DNA of 64,000 bases, from assembly GCF_020080835.1 (NCBI RefSeq), contig NC_058163.1, positions 4,437,318-4,501,317 of the forward strand. The letters run 5' to 3'. The stretch is from Cotesia glomerata (lineage: Eukaryota > Arthropoda > Insecta > Hymenoptera > Braconidae). The translations under genes were made by a program, and so were the position numbers. This document shows, in pieces, positions 1 to 10,167 of the stretch. Within the stretch, counting starts at the first letter, position 1. Every line of letters begins with the position of its first letter. Below the pieces are notes generated by a model. The model did not search any database, was not told the origin of the DNA, and was given only the letters and a program-made list of their open reading frames with translations.

Positions 1-600
1 AGATGAGCCGGAGTAGATGACAGAGGAAGAGAGTTAGAGGTTCCAGTCAAAGTATAAGCCGAGAAACTTGATGCAACCAACAGAAGCTCTTTGGAAGTAG
101 ATGTGGATGTTACAGCGCACGCGGGAGTAAAGCTATCTCAGTTTCGGGTCGTCTCTCTTTTAAGCAGAAAATCTAATTTGCGTAGCTTAACTCGTAAGGA
201 GCTCCAGATGCACAAACGTTGACGCACTGGGGTTTCAATTTACGAGAGACAAGATGAGGTGGTGAAGGGAACCCCAGTATCTACACCCCCGCCTCGTCTT
301 ACTCTCCCTGCTGGAACTGTCATGGTTTTGCTAGCAAAAGCCGGATCGTCGAGTCCTTTTGCTATCCTACTCGATGTATTCATCCTCTTGGCAACTGCTG
401 GTGGGTTGATCCTCAGTTGAGAGCTAAATAAACATCATTACTCGAGCCCGAGCACTTCTCATCACTCTCAGAACTTGAGACTCTGCTCCAGAATCTTGGA
501 ATAAGACTTAAGCCTTTCCAATGTACACCAACATTCAATGAATACCTGATTTTATCTGATCGATCCTTCGTTAAGAGCGGTTGATAGTTGATTTTCAAAC
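1..600. other. GC-richer single-copy segment, no gene seen
   Basis: About 420 bases of more balanced composition before AT-rich DNA begins. I checked the minus strand for an exon that could follow 12324-12433 (a Cys-x-x-Cys pattern with an acceptor) and found none. Possible intronic regulatory DNA; no specific motif supported. Confidence 0.3.
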
Positions 601-631
601 GTGTTTTTCTCATGTATGTGATAAAATTTCG

Positions 632-696
632 AAAAAAAACGCTTCGCTCTTCGATAGATAATTAAATTATTTATCGAAGAGCGAAGCGCTTTTTTG
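632..696. repeat. Short perfect-type hairpin
   Basis: Arms at about 632-662 and 667-696 pair ACGCTTCGCTCTTCGATA with its complement around a tiny AT loop. About 29 of 30 positions match. Probably a remnant palindromic element; the poly-A/poly-T ends make it resemble a stem-terminator, but there is no gene context for that. Confidence 0.7.
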
Positions 697-699
697 GAA

Positions 700-1660
700 A
701 ATTTTCATTTATTTATGCATAAAATGCGTTTTAAGATTCCATTTGTTGTACAAGTATGACAGAGATACTTTCATTTGTCCAATAGAGGGCGAGAGAGAGA
801 AAAAATGTAAACCCTTCTTAACAGAAATAACAGCAATTGATTTGAATCTTTTATTTGAGAAACCCCATAAGGGGCATTCCACACGGAAAAAAGTAAACTG
901 TAATATTCACTCGGATTCCGGTTAATTTTTATAGTTTCAAACAGTAAAGCGGACATCGAGGTGGCAAAAATATGAATATTACAGAACGTACTGTAGAAAG
1001 TATAAAAGCCACAATTTATAATTTGATATCCAAAATAATTGATTAGTAGCTGTGACTATAGTAAATAACGACTCTTGCATCTTAAAAAATTACAGTTTCA
1101 AACAGTAAAAATTGCCATTTCAATATATAGTCGATATTATGAGGAGAAAGGGAACTCAGATGAAAGAGAAGGGGGTCTCACTCTGGGAGAATTTTACATT
1201 TGAAACAGTAAAAATTATACTTTTAAAATATAAATTTTACCAGTCTAAGCAAGTCAATAATTACAGTTTGATTTTTAGCGTTGCGTTTAAAATTTAGTAA
1301 GTACTTTGTAAATATTGACGTTGCTTGTATTAGAAATTTACTAACTTTATTTTATACTTTTTACCTATCATAAGATCATTTTTTAGGTACGAAATAATAA
1401 ATATCAAAGTCTGAATTATTAATTATTATACTTTAACATTTTAGACATTTACACAGCGAATATTACTATTTGAAATAGTATTTTCTTCCATGTAAAGGGT
1501 AAATTGTAACGTTGAAATGGTAAATATTATAAAGTGAATAGTAAAATCAAGATTTTACTGTTTGAAATGGTAATTTTTAGCAGTTGATCATTACTTATTA
1601 TAAATCGACTGTTATTTATTACAGTTTACTTTTTTCCGTGCATGCAAAATGGGAAAATGA
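700..1660. repeat. Cluster of degenerate palindromes around ACTGTTTgaAACAGT
   Basis: The motif GTTTCAAACAGTAAA or its relatives (TTTGAAACAGTAAAAATTA, TTTACTGTTTGAAATGGTAA) recurs near 931, 1092, 1195, 1465, 1512 and 1554 in both orientations. The spacing is irregular. The region otherwise has no open frame of interest. Confidence 0.55.
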
Positions 1661-2980
1661 CTAAAATTTAAAAATTTCTCTAATTCATTCTAATTTAGTC
1701 CTAATTTATTATTAAGGAAGTTCTTTCGCTCCAGTTGTCACAACAACTGTAGTAGTCAATATTCGAGAAATTAAAATAAAAAACCCATGAAAATTTCTAA
1801 AATTAAAAAATAAATAGAACATGAGGCATTAATCGTTGAAATTTTAAAAATTAAAAAAAAAAAAATAGTTAAATACAAAAATTAATTTGACTCTTGTAAA
1901 TCAGCTGTTAGTAACCTATCCGTGATTTGGCAACGCTTTATTTCGGTTGTTTACATTTTTATTTGCACAATATAACCTTAACCATGTTTAACTTTTTGCA
2001 GTCAGTGTAAATAAATAAATTAATTAAAAATGTTTAGTCACAAAACCATAACATTCTAATGTCTCGTGGCAGGAATGCTATTATTTTTTAATTATTGTTT
2101 AATTTTTCAATTATGAAATATGGAAATTTGTTAACAATAAATTAACTAATAAGTATGTATGAAAAATATAAGCGCGTTAAAGTTTAGTTTGAATTTATTG
2201 AATGGTCTGAAGCTCGCGCGCTACACAACGTTGCCAAATGTTCTGACACCATTTTAATGTAGGTTACTTAAAAATTTTCTGTGATTTTATAATTATAATT
2301 TCTCCATAAGTTCCACGGCAACCTATATATTTTATTGCAAAAAATGAAACCTGAATATTTCGAAAACCATATTTTGAATTTTTTTTCACCCCATCTAATC
2401 AGTGGTTAATGCCATAATTCAAGAAAGTTGTTAAGGTTTGACTTTCTGGTAAAACTTTGGAAAAATACTAACATTCTTAGAAATTTTTTTTTCAAAAATT
2501 TGTATGGTGAAGAATAAATTAAACTCCACTAGTAGATATATCTAATATTTTTTACTTAACATTGATGGCGAAAGGACTTCCTTAAAAGTTTATATTTTAC
2601 TAATTTGTAAAGAAAATTTTTTTTAATCAATAAGAAAATCGATTTTTCTCTCCTAGTAACTTTTCAGCGATTACTAACTTGTATCCGGATTAAATGTTGT
2701 TTTAATAGTTTTAAGAACAAATTCATTTTATGTTTGTTATTAACTAACATATTTATTATTATAGTTTTAAGAACAAATTTTTTTATGTTCGTTATTAATT
2801 AAAAGCTAAGTTTATCAAGATCGTGTTGTCATCATGCTAAATCCTTTATTTGTGTTTTTTAATTAGTTTTTTCTTAATTATCCTAAATAATTTATAGTTA
2901 AATATATAAACAATAATGTTTCTAAGGTTGAAATAATATAAAAGTCTTTTTAATAAACAACTTGATGTAGACATTTTGTA
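1661..2980. other. AT-rich intergenic or intronic DNA, nothing recognised
   Basis: Long A/T runs, no open frames or repeats that I could match elsewhere in the window, apart from a short local duplication of AGTTTTAAGAACAAATT near 2708 and 2763. Confidence 0.3.
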
Positions 2981-2989
2981 CTTGTCCCA

Positions 2990-3400
2990 CTACTCACAAA
3001 TGCCTGTCCCACCAGTCACAATAAAAAAAATTTTTTTGATTGTTTCTACGTAGGTAATCAGTCTAATTCTTCATAATATTGAATGTTTGTAGGATAAATT
3101 TTGTATTGAGAGGGAAGTATTTTTTAAAAGTTTAGTGGTCGAACTGAAATTGGACTTTAAGTATACCTTTGGTAAGAGAGAAGGATTTTTCGATGTCCCA
3201 CCAGTCACACTCAGTCAAATGATAATTACGAGAATCTTAAAAAGTAATGGAGGTTTTTGACAAAGGGATGTTGTTAATTAGTTATTCTTCTATATTATAA
3301 GATAAATTTTACTATAGTATAGGTTTCAGTCACATAATTATAGCTTATAATTGATGGAATTCCAGAGTAAAATGTTCCACCAGTCACTATGGAATGCTCC
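2990..3400. repeat. Spaced TGTCCCACCAGTCAC motif
   Basis: TGTCCCACCAGTCAC occurs at 3005-3019 and 3194-3208, and as TGTTCCACCAGTCAC at 3373-3387. Degenerate partners are at 2993 (TGTCCCACTACTCAC) and 3392 (GCTCCATAAGTCAT). Spacing of the good copies is 189 and 179 bp in otherwise AT-rich DNA. Either an old tandem repeat of ~185 bp of which only this box stays alike, or a recurring protein-binding site. Confidence 0.55.
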
Positions 3401-3401
3401 A

Positions 3402-4842
3402 TAAGTCATATTTTTTTCGAAATCGGGTTTATTGCATTTTTTGGTTCTTTGAATTTCTCCTCACTTATACCAACACCAAAAAATATCAAATCCGTGTTCA
3501 AGACCTAACCAATCGGTCGATATAAATCTCGTTTAGTTGAGAAACCCCATAAGTCAGTGACTTATAGAGTTTTTCGAATAAACATTCAATTTCAAAATTC
3601 CAAAAGTAAATTTCTTGTTTTTTTTTTTTTCAAAAAAACTTCTTTTGAGAAGAAAAATTCAGTTCAATGCAAAATACTAAAATTTTAATCATTTTCGCAG
3701 TATGGGTTTAAAAAAATTAAATTAAATTATTGTTTTATTGTTTGATGTAATTTCACTGACTTTAATTTTAAAACGATTGATTATTAGATAATTAAAAACT
3801 AAATTTACTGTTAAATACTTGAATTTTAATGAGTTTTACTATATTCGCTTAATTGATTAAAATTAAAAATATGTTGCTTTACTGTTGTCTCTGATTTAAC
3901 TGATTTAAATTCTAAAATTAATGATAATCAAATAAAAATATATTATATTTACTGTTAAATACTTTGATTTCAATAATTTTTGCAATTTTAGTTTTATAAA
4001 GTTAGATTGTGATAAATAAAAATGTTGTTTTATTGTTGACTCTCAGTTCACTAATTTTAAATTAAAAATAGATGATTTATTATAATTTCCATTAATTGTA
4101 GTTCCAATAAATATTTATTTTTTATTTATATACGGATTTCTAGTGTACAGGCGTAATAACGCCCTTTTACACCCTAAGCCTTATCATTCTGCTTAGTTAA
4201 CTCTGCCTTATCATTGCGGCTGTGGACCGACTTATGCCTTCTGTACCGCATTTGCCCTGATCCTCATCACTCGGCTATTGGAACAGTAACATGGGAAAAC
4301 CACAGAGAAAACCCATGTTAGTACAGTCGGAGCAGGGTTAAGTCTACAGTGATTGATAAGAAACTCTTCTTTATCGACCACTGGAGCATTAGGCCCCTCT
4401 CCTGGTATGCAGAGATCCCTCGCGCTAGCCAACGCTGACTAGAGTGGTCACCCATTTAAGTTGTTACTTAAAATGTGTGATCGCCCAAGTCAGACATGTG
4501 CCGCCCGGCTATCTCTGCCACTTCCAGAGGCTGGCAACGTAACGTAAGTTCCAATAAATATTTTGTACTTTATTTTATAAATATAATAAATGATTCACGG
4601 AGAAAAATTAATATATTAATGATTTTATTACTATTTTATTCGTTTTGGTGAGAAACCCCATAAATCAATCAACTTCAAATCGTTATTATGAATAGTAATA
4701 ATTAACAATTAAATTTTTTCATGCTCGAATATTTTTTCGGGATACTAACATTATTATTATTCATCATTGGTTCATGATGTTAATGCAAACTTAACCGAAA
4801 AAAATGTTTTCTGCTTCTCCTGAAAAATTTAGTATTGCACGC
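3402..4842. mobile_element. Family K element, copy A (interrupted by a retroposon)
   Basis: Collinear with 10188-11853 once the inserts are removed: both share TCATATTTTTTTCGAAATCGG, CCAATCGGTCGATATAAATC and the internal palindrome GAGAAACCCCATAAGTCAGTG...CTTATAGAG at ~3540-3575. The element lacks its left terminal repeat. A retroposon occupies 4116-4546 and a family J insertion begins at 4838. No coding capacity seen. Confidence 0.75.
4116..4546 (-). mobile_element. SINE-like retroposon (431 bp) with a 16-bp target duplication
   Basis: It is flanked by AGTTCCAATAAATATT at 4100-4115 and 4547-4562. The paralogous site at ~11561-11576 carries a single copy, so insertion boundaries are certain. 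On the minus strand the element ends in an A-rich tail at 4116-4130. Its head carries ATGGGTGACCAC (4444-4455 region), which recalls the C box of 5S rRNA-derived SINEs, but no clear tRNA B box is visible. It contains a central block at 4289-4326 also present in the SINE at 32452. No reverse transcriptase, so presumably mobilised by a LINE in trans. Confidence 0.85.
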
Positions 4843-5330
4843 CTCATAGCGCGAAGCGCGTGAGGTTGTGCTTTATACTCGACTCGTCAAGATCAAGTAA
4901 TTTCGTGATCTTTAAATGCCTTTATCACAACCATATTACACTTAAACAATGATATAAGTAGATGTATACCAAAAAAACACTTAAATTAAACCATCTTTTA
5001 CTTTCTAAAATCATTTCATGTTGCTATTTTGAAAAAAAAAAAAAACGTTTTGAAAAAAATTTTACGTGGACGTCCGGATGTCACCCCATTTTGGATGTAA
5101 CAACGATTACTCTCGAACAAATTGATATTTCAAAACCGGACCTTTTTTATTAGTTTAAGAATTCGATTAACTGGGTCCGTATTTCATATCAGTGGCCTAG
5201 TTTACGTATTTTTTTTTAAATTGAATTTATATTAAAATTCACTACGATACAACCGTACAACGCCAAACGAACTTTTCTTATTCGTCATGTGAAAACTATG
5301 GCGCCACTTGATCAAGCTAGATTTTTAGGT
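4838..5330. mobile_element. Family J element, partial copy
   Basis: It begins GCACGCCTCATAGCGCGAAG and is the reverse complement of ~10465-10945, including the shared GTGGACGTCCGGATGTCACC-type block and GATCAAGCTAGATTTTT at the far end. The remainder of J seen in the second copy is absent. It sits at a different point in element K than the copy at 10290, and in opposite orientation, so J moved independently. Confidence 0.7.
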
Positions 5331-5450
5331 AGATTTCATCGAAATCAATCTTTTGCATTGGTCCTCATGTCGGAATTTACTCGGAATTTTTTCGTAACAT
5401 CTCTTAACTAGTCGAAGAAAGGTAAAAAATAACGTTAGTTGAAAAATTTA

Positions 5451-5480
5451 TATATGTATGTATGTATATATGTATGTATG

Positions 5481-5532
<52 letters not shown>

Positions 5533-5536
5533 TATA
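5451..5536. repeat. (TATG)n/(TA)n microsatellite
   Basis: TATGTATG units grade into a pure TA tract of about 50 bp. Confidence 0.95.
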
Positions 5537-5539
5537 TTG

Positions 5540-6160
5540 AGACACTGCAAAATGTCCCGATTTTATCAGCCTGGCGAACTACCATCCGAAATTTCCGTTA
5601 CCGACACTAGCTAAATTAATGTGTAGCCCCCGTGACGTCACAAGACGATACGAGGAGGAGAAAATCAGCTACGAGCCTCAAAACCTGAGCATTGATCGAC
5701 ACTTCGATCTATCCCCCGGTGTCAACCACCACGTTTGATATTTCTTAGTCAATTTACTACTATACCACTATTAGGTGATTACTCACCAAAATTTATAAAA
5801 CTTATTACTAAAACCTACTAAAATTCTATTAATAGTTTAATACTAATTATCAGAAATATTTTATATTACTTCTATTAATTTTATTATTTTTGCATTAGGT
5901 GATTATTCACCACAATTATTACTATTGTTCAATTATTCATAACATTAAGTTTAATTATTCTATCCCTATAAATATTTTGTTAAATTACGTTACCGAAATA
6001 CCACAAGTTTATATTAAAAGTGCTTATTTTGTGTAATAAAGTTAAGTTTATTGTTATCACCGCTATACACTATTACTAAACTACCACTATTCACCTATCT
6101 ATTTACTACGACTATCTATATTCAACCAGCAAGAGGGTCAATCAAGGACGAAGGGTCATC
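5540..6160. other. Single-copy segment with a CRE-like TGACGTCA
   Basis: A GC-richer start (5560-5720) includes the palindrome TGACGTCA at 5633-5640, the consensus for CREB/ATF-type bZIP factors; one 8-mer alone is weak evidence. The rest is AT-rich with a local repeat of ATTAGGTGATTA-TCACCA at ~5771 and ~5896. No exon seen. Confidence 0.3.
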
Positions 6161-6163
6161 GTT

Positions 6164-6820
6164 ACGGAAGCCGGGTTGGCTCATTGGTGACTGGTAGACT
6201 AGTGGCACCACACACGGGCACTTCCAACATGTGCACCCATGCACGCGTGAACATGTGTTCGTGTGCGGGATAAATGCAGATTTCTACCTTATCCTGGAAT
6301 GGTCATTAAGCTACGTATACTTTTCATCTCTGTCTTTGAATTGTCAAATTCTGTGAGCAGCGTTACTTTATGCATTAAGGTTAGGTGTAGCTGAAGTTTT
6401 GTTTACAGCGAAATGAGAAAGTAATAAAAGAATTTCAAAGTAAAAATTAGAAATGAGTTTCGTTAAAATTAAAAATGAAAATGTTCATCACAGGTAATTT
6501 TACGGTAACATTTTAATTTTTAATTTTAACGAAACTCATTTCTAATTTTTACTTTGAAATTCTTTTATTACTTTCTCATTTCGATACAAACAAAACTTCA
6601 GCTACGCCTAACCTTAATGCGCAAAGTAACGCTGCTCACAGAATTTGACAATTAAAAGACAGAGATGAAAAGTATACGTAGCTTAATAACCATTCCAGGA
6701 TAAGGTAGAAATCTGCATTTATCCCACACACGGACACATGTGCACGCGTGCACGTGTTGGAAGTGCCCGTGTGCGGTGCCACTAGTCTACCAGTCACCAA
6801 TGAGCCAACCCGGCTTCCGT
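6164..6820. mobile_element. Long foldback element: hairpin with ~320-bp arms
   Basis: Left arm 6164-6485 and right arm 6507-6820 are near-complete reverse complements around a 21-bp loop. Outer ends are ACGGAAGCCGGGTTGGCTC and its complement; the inner stem is AAAATTAAAAATGAAAATGT. ATCGTT occurs just outside each end (near 6158 and 6823), a possible target duplication. A few substitutions and small indels separate the arms, so it is fairly young. An open frame inside the right arm is a by-product. Probably a foldback or MITE of a DNA transposon. Confidence 0.85.
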
Positions 6821-6829
6821 GTATCGTTG

Positions 6830-7150
6830 CAGTTAAAATTTGTAAGTAACTAAGACAAGTTAACTGGCACGCGGGAGAACTTTTGTCTAAGTTAATAAAA
6901 TCATTCAAAGACAAAGACATTCATTGGTTCACGGGAGCGGAATATCCCAGAGCAGCGAATCTCAATTTTTAGAAGTTTAGGCGATTATTTTCTTATCCGC
7001 GAGGTCTAATTGCCTAAATAATTAAATTTTTAAATTAAGCAAAAACTTAGTGTTTCAATGTATATATATATAACGTATATGTAATATAACGCGGGATGTT
7101 GCCGCGATAGTGTCTACAATTCTTGACGGATCTAGATGAAATTTATTACA
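6830..7150. other. AT-rich DNA, nothing recognised
   Basis: A short TA microsatellite near 7062-7085; otherwise no open frame or repeat match found. Confidence 0.3.
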
Positions 7151-7152
7151 CT

Positions 7153-7900
7153 GTAACGTCCACGTTTTCAAATAAAATAATCTAATTAATCCCCAGCTCG
7201 AAATTTGCTCGCCGGAGTCCAGGGTCTTAAACGGGGATCACATTATAAATAATAAAATATAAACAAAACACTTCATTTTAAATAAATCAAAGAAAAAGTA
7301 AACCTCTTTATTGGCCTGATCATGTTAATAAACGATATAAACAATATAAGCAAATTAAACAATATAAGCAATATACACTAATACAATAGAAACTTTCTAT
7401 CCAAACATACACGACGGTATTCACGGTTCAAACTCAAAAACGCGGTCTACAAAAATACTAACTAGTTTCCCAATAACACCCCCCCCCCTCAGGGCGACTA
7501 GTCGTCATCCCTGAGGGTCCTAAACTCTACCCTGAGAGCAAGTGGAGAGTATCCTCCTCGCTCCCACCTACACGGCTTATGATCACCTACCGTACATCAG
7601 CTGAAGGCCTCGGCACGGGGAGTCGCACTTTCATCCGGTCGGTCTCCGATATTTACCTGGGCCTTGTTCAGACTCCAGGTAGAGTATCATCCTCTAGAAT
7701 TACTTGGTGAAGAGTATTCACTCGAGTAATTCTCCCGAGAAAGAATTGTTTGTCAAAATTATTTTCAAAACGAAACTTATTTTTGAATCATCACTACAAA
7801 TGAAACATCTTCGCCATCTATCGAGGCTCGCGCAAGCTCAACGATCGTCAAAATAATTCTAAGTTTTTATTCTACAAATATTTTTTTACAAAATTATTTT
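7153..7900 (+). mobile_element. Possible decayed LTR or unknown GC-richer element
   Basis: The segment opens TGTAACGTCCACG, a start often seen in insect Ty3/gypsy LTRs, and has a balanced-composition core (7190-7240 and 7480-7680) with a C8 run at ~7482-7490. I could not identify the matching ...CA end, a 5-bp duplication or a primer binding site, so this is only a suggestion. Confidence 0.2.
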
Positions 7901-7904
7901 CTAT

Positions 7905-8180
7905 TTTAATCGCCTTTTCTTTCATTATCCATCCATTCGTTTCGTCAAATTCACAATTCTTTATTATTTTAATCGTAATTTCTTTCATTCTCTATCCATT
8001 CATCGATTTCCCATACTAAATCTTGCTTGGGACTTATAAAATTTTCGCTTACCTAAATTATTTCTCACAAAATAATAATCGTCATGTCTTTCATTATATA
8101 TCCATTCGTCGCTTTCCTATACTAAATCTTGTTCGGAACTTAGAATAATTTTCCCAGTCTTTTAATTTCTTTTACAATTA
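7905..8180. repeat. Pyrimidine-rich tandem repeat
   Basis: TTTCTTTCATT-TATCCATTC is repeated near 7917, 7980 and 8090. The last two units also share CCATACTAAATCTTG / CCTATACTAAATCTTG, at a spacing of about 110 bp. Confidence 0.6.
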
Positions 8181-8900
8181 ATTTCTTTTGCTCGCTTAAT
8201 TCGCTCGGCTTCATAATAATTTCTCACACGCTTCATTTCTTAATTTAATCATACCTTCAGTAACAATAATATAATATTATTAACTAAATAAATACAATAA
8301 TTAAATAATAATCGCCACACTAATAACAATAATTGTTTCTATTAATTTTTAAGTAATTAATAAAAATAAAACTAAAATACTCAAATACAAAAAGTAAAAT
8401 CTTGGTCATAACACATATTCTTTGGATAATAACCTTGAAATTTTCAGAAAATGTGTAGTACAACCGACTTATGAATGTTATTCTGTCGAGAATTCTCAAT
8501 AGATCCTTATGAAATTTAGTATATAGATTCTTAGGGCAATTAGCTTGCATGAGCCCTAAAATCAGCGAAATACCTCGATTAGTTCAGAAATAGTAGCTCT
8601 TTAAAATGATCAAAATAGTAAAAATTACGTTTTTGACGACTTCATTTATGTATAACTTTTAATCGCAAAAAAATAGCTGATTTTTGATAAATTTATGTGA
8701 AAGCTTATGAAATTCCTTCTAATTTGAGGTATAAAACGTTAAATTTTTGACATTTATTAGTTATTTTATCGAAATTAAAAGTTCAATTGAACCATTTTCA
8801 GGCAATGTGTAATACAACCTACTTATATATATATGTTAAAATAAATTTCATTCCATGTCAAATGAAAGTTATTGAGACAAGATGATGATTCACTCTATGA
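8181..8900. other. AT-rich DNA, nothing recognised
   Basis: No exon, no confident repeat match. A minus-strand open frame at 8320-8550 has low-complexity AT-driven composition and no splice or start support. Confidence 0.3.
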
Positions 8901-8904
8901 AATC

Positions 8905-9160
8905 TACCTTCCATTTCGGGTGTGGCCGAATGGCGTCTTTTTTTAGACTGCGTGCGCATATGACAAGAAAAAAGGGCGCCGATATTTAAAAAAAAAATAA
9001 AAAATACTCTGTAAGAAATTACTTAATTATAATTTTTTTTTTCTTTAATCAATTACACAATTAATTTTTTTCTTAAAAAATGCATGAGCGTTATGAGCAC
9101 TTTTGGATTTTCCAAACCTTTTTTGACTAATGGGGTTTCTCAAATAAACGATTCATTTAT
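8905..9160. mobile_element. Fragment of a nested K/J element
   Basis: Reverse complement of 10168-10470: shares GCGTGCGCATATGACAAGAA, GGGCGCCGAT, TTTTGGATTTTCCAAAC and the K terminus ATGGGGTTTCTCAAATAAAC (9132-9151). It retains one K terminus and one J end. Confidence 0.7.
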
Positions 9161-10165
9161 AATTCCAGGTGATTTTTAAATCTTCGTGTTCCGAAGTTAT
9201 GGTCCGTAGCTATGGATGATTGATTTGCTCTTTGATAGCAACTTGCTTCGAAGATATCGAATAATTAAACAAGAGAAACGGTGGTGTACGTCAAAGCGCT
9301 GTTCGATCAATTAATTAACTTAACGAGCTGCTCGTCGCCGTGCTCCAAGCGACACTGAAACACTAACAGAGATTAGATGAGCAGATAGATGCGTCGGCAT
9401 ATCTAGTTTAGCTCCGCTCGAGTCGAACCCATCATATTGACAAAGGAGGTTGATTTGAATCAAAGCTGCTTGCGATAGTAATCGATTTACAATGTAATCA
9501 TGTGTTCGTTCGCTTGGGAAAGGGAATATTCAATTCTATTGTGCTCCGAGGCAAGACTAAGAACGAGGCCTTATTACAGTCTTCTCTTTTTTCACCACAA
9601 TTATGATTACCATCATCATCGTAATCTGCTCTATCAATATGAGCCATAATGAGGTATTGACAAAGTTGTTTGTTAGCGTGTCCCAAGAGTTTAATCCACT
9701 TGTACTTTGATACATCGCCGTAGCTTGTCAACAAGTCGTCCAGGACGTCATTTAATTACGTGACGAGGCTAAGGATGCTTCCTTACAAGTCCGAGGGTTT
9801 CTCAGATCCACGTTAGAGAAGCTTCTTAGATCTTGAGTGAGGTTCAGTGTCTATAGGTATATCTAACCTCACAACTGGCAAGCTGTAACACACCCGAGAC
9901 CAGTTAGTGGGTTCTAAACATCGTTGAGGCAACATAGTTCCCTTCCCGACGACATTAGGGATGTCGTGTTCGCTCAACGCTCAAGGGGTCTTGCCCTGAA
10001 TATTAAACGACACACGTGTCTGGTTCCCAAGGTCCATCCTTAGTTCAAGCCAGAACATTGTTTGCAACCAGGAATAACCTAGACTCCTTAAACAATATCG
10101 TCATTTTCATTCCAGCATCATCTTCGATTGCTTCTGGCGCTTCACTAGGAAGCAGAAGGCAAATG
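9161..10165. other. Single-copy GC-richer segment, no gene supported
   Basis: Balanced composition over ~1 kb. Open frames on both strands (e.g. 9498-9734 minus) lack homology that I recognise, and no pair of good splice sites frames them. Candidate regulatory DNA. Confidence 0.3.
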
Positions 10166-10167
10166 AA

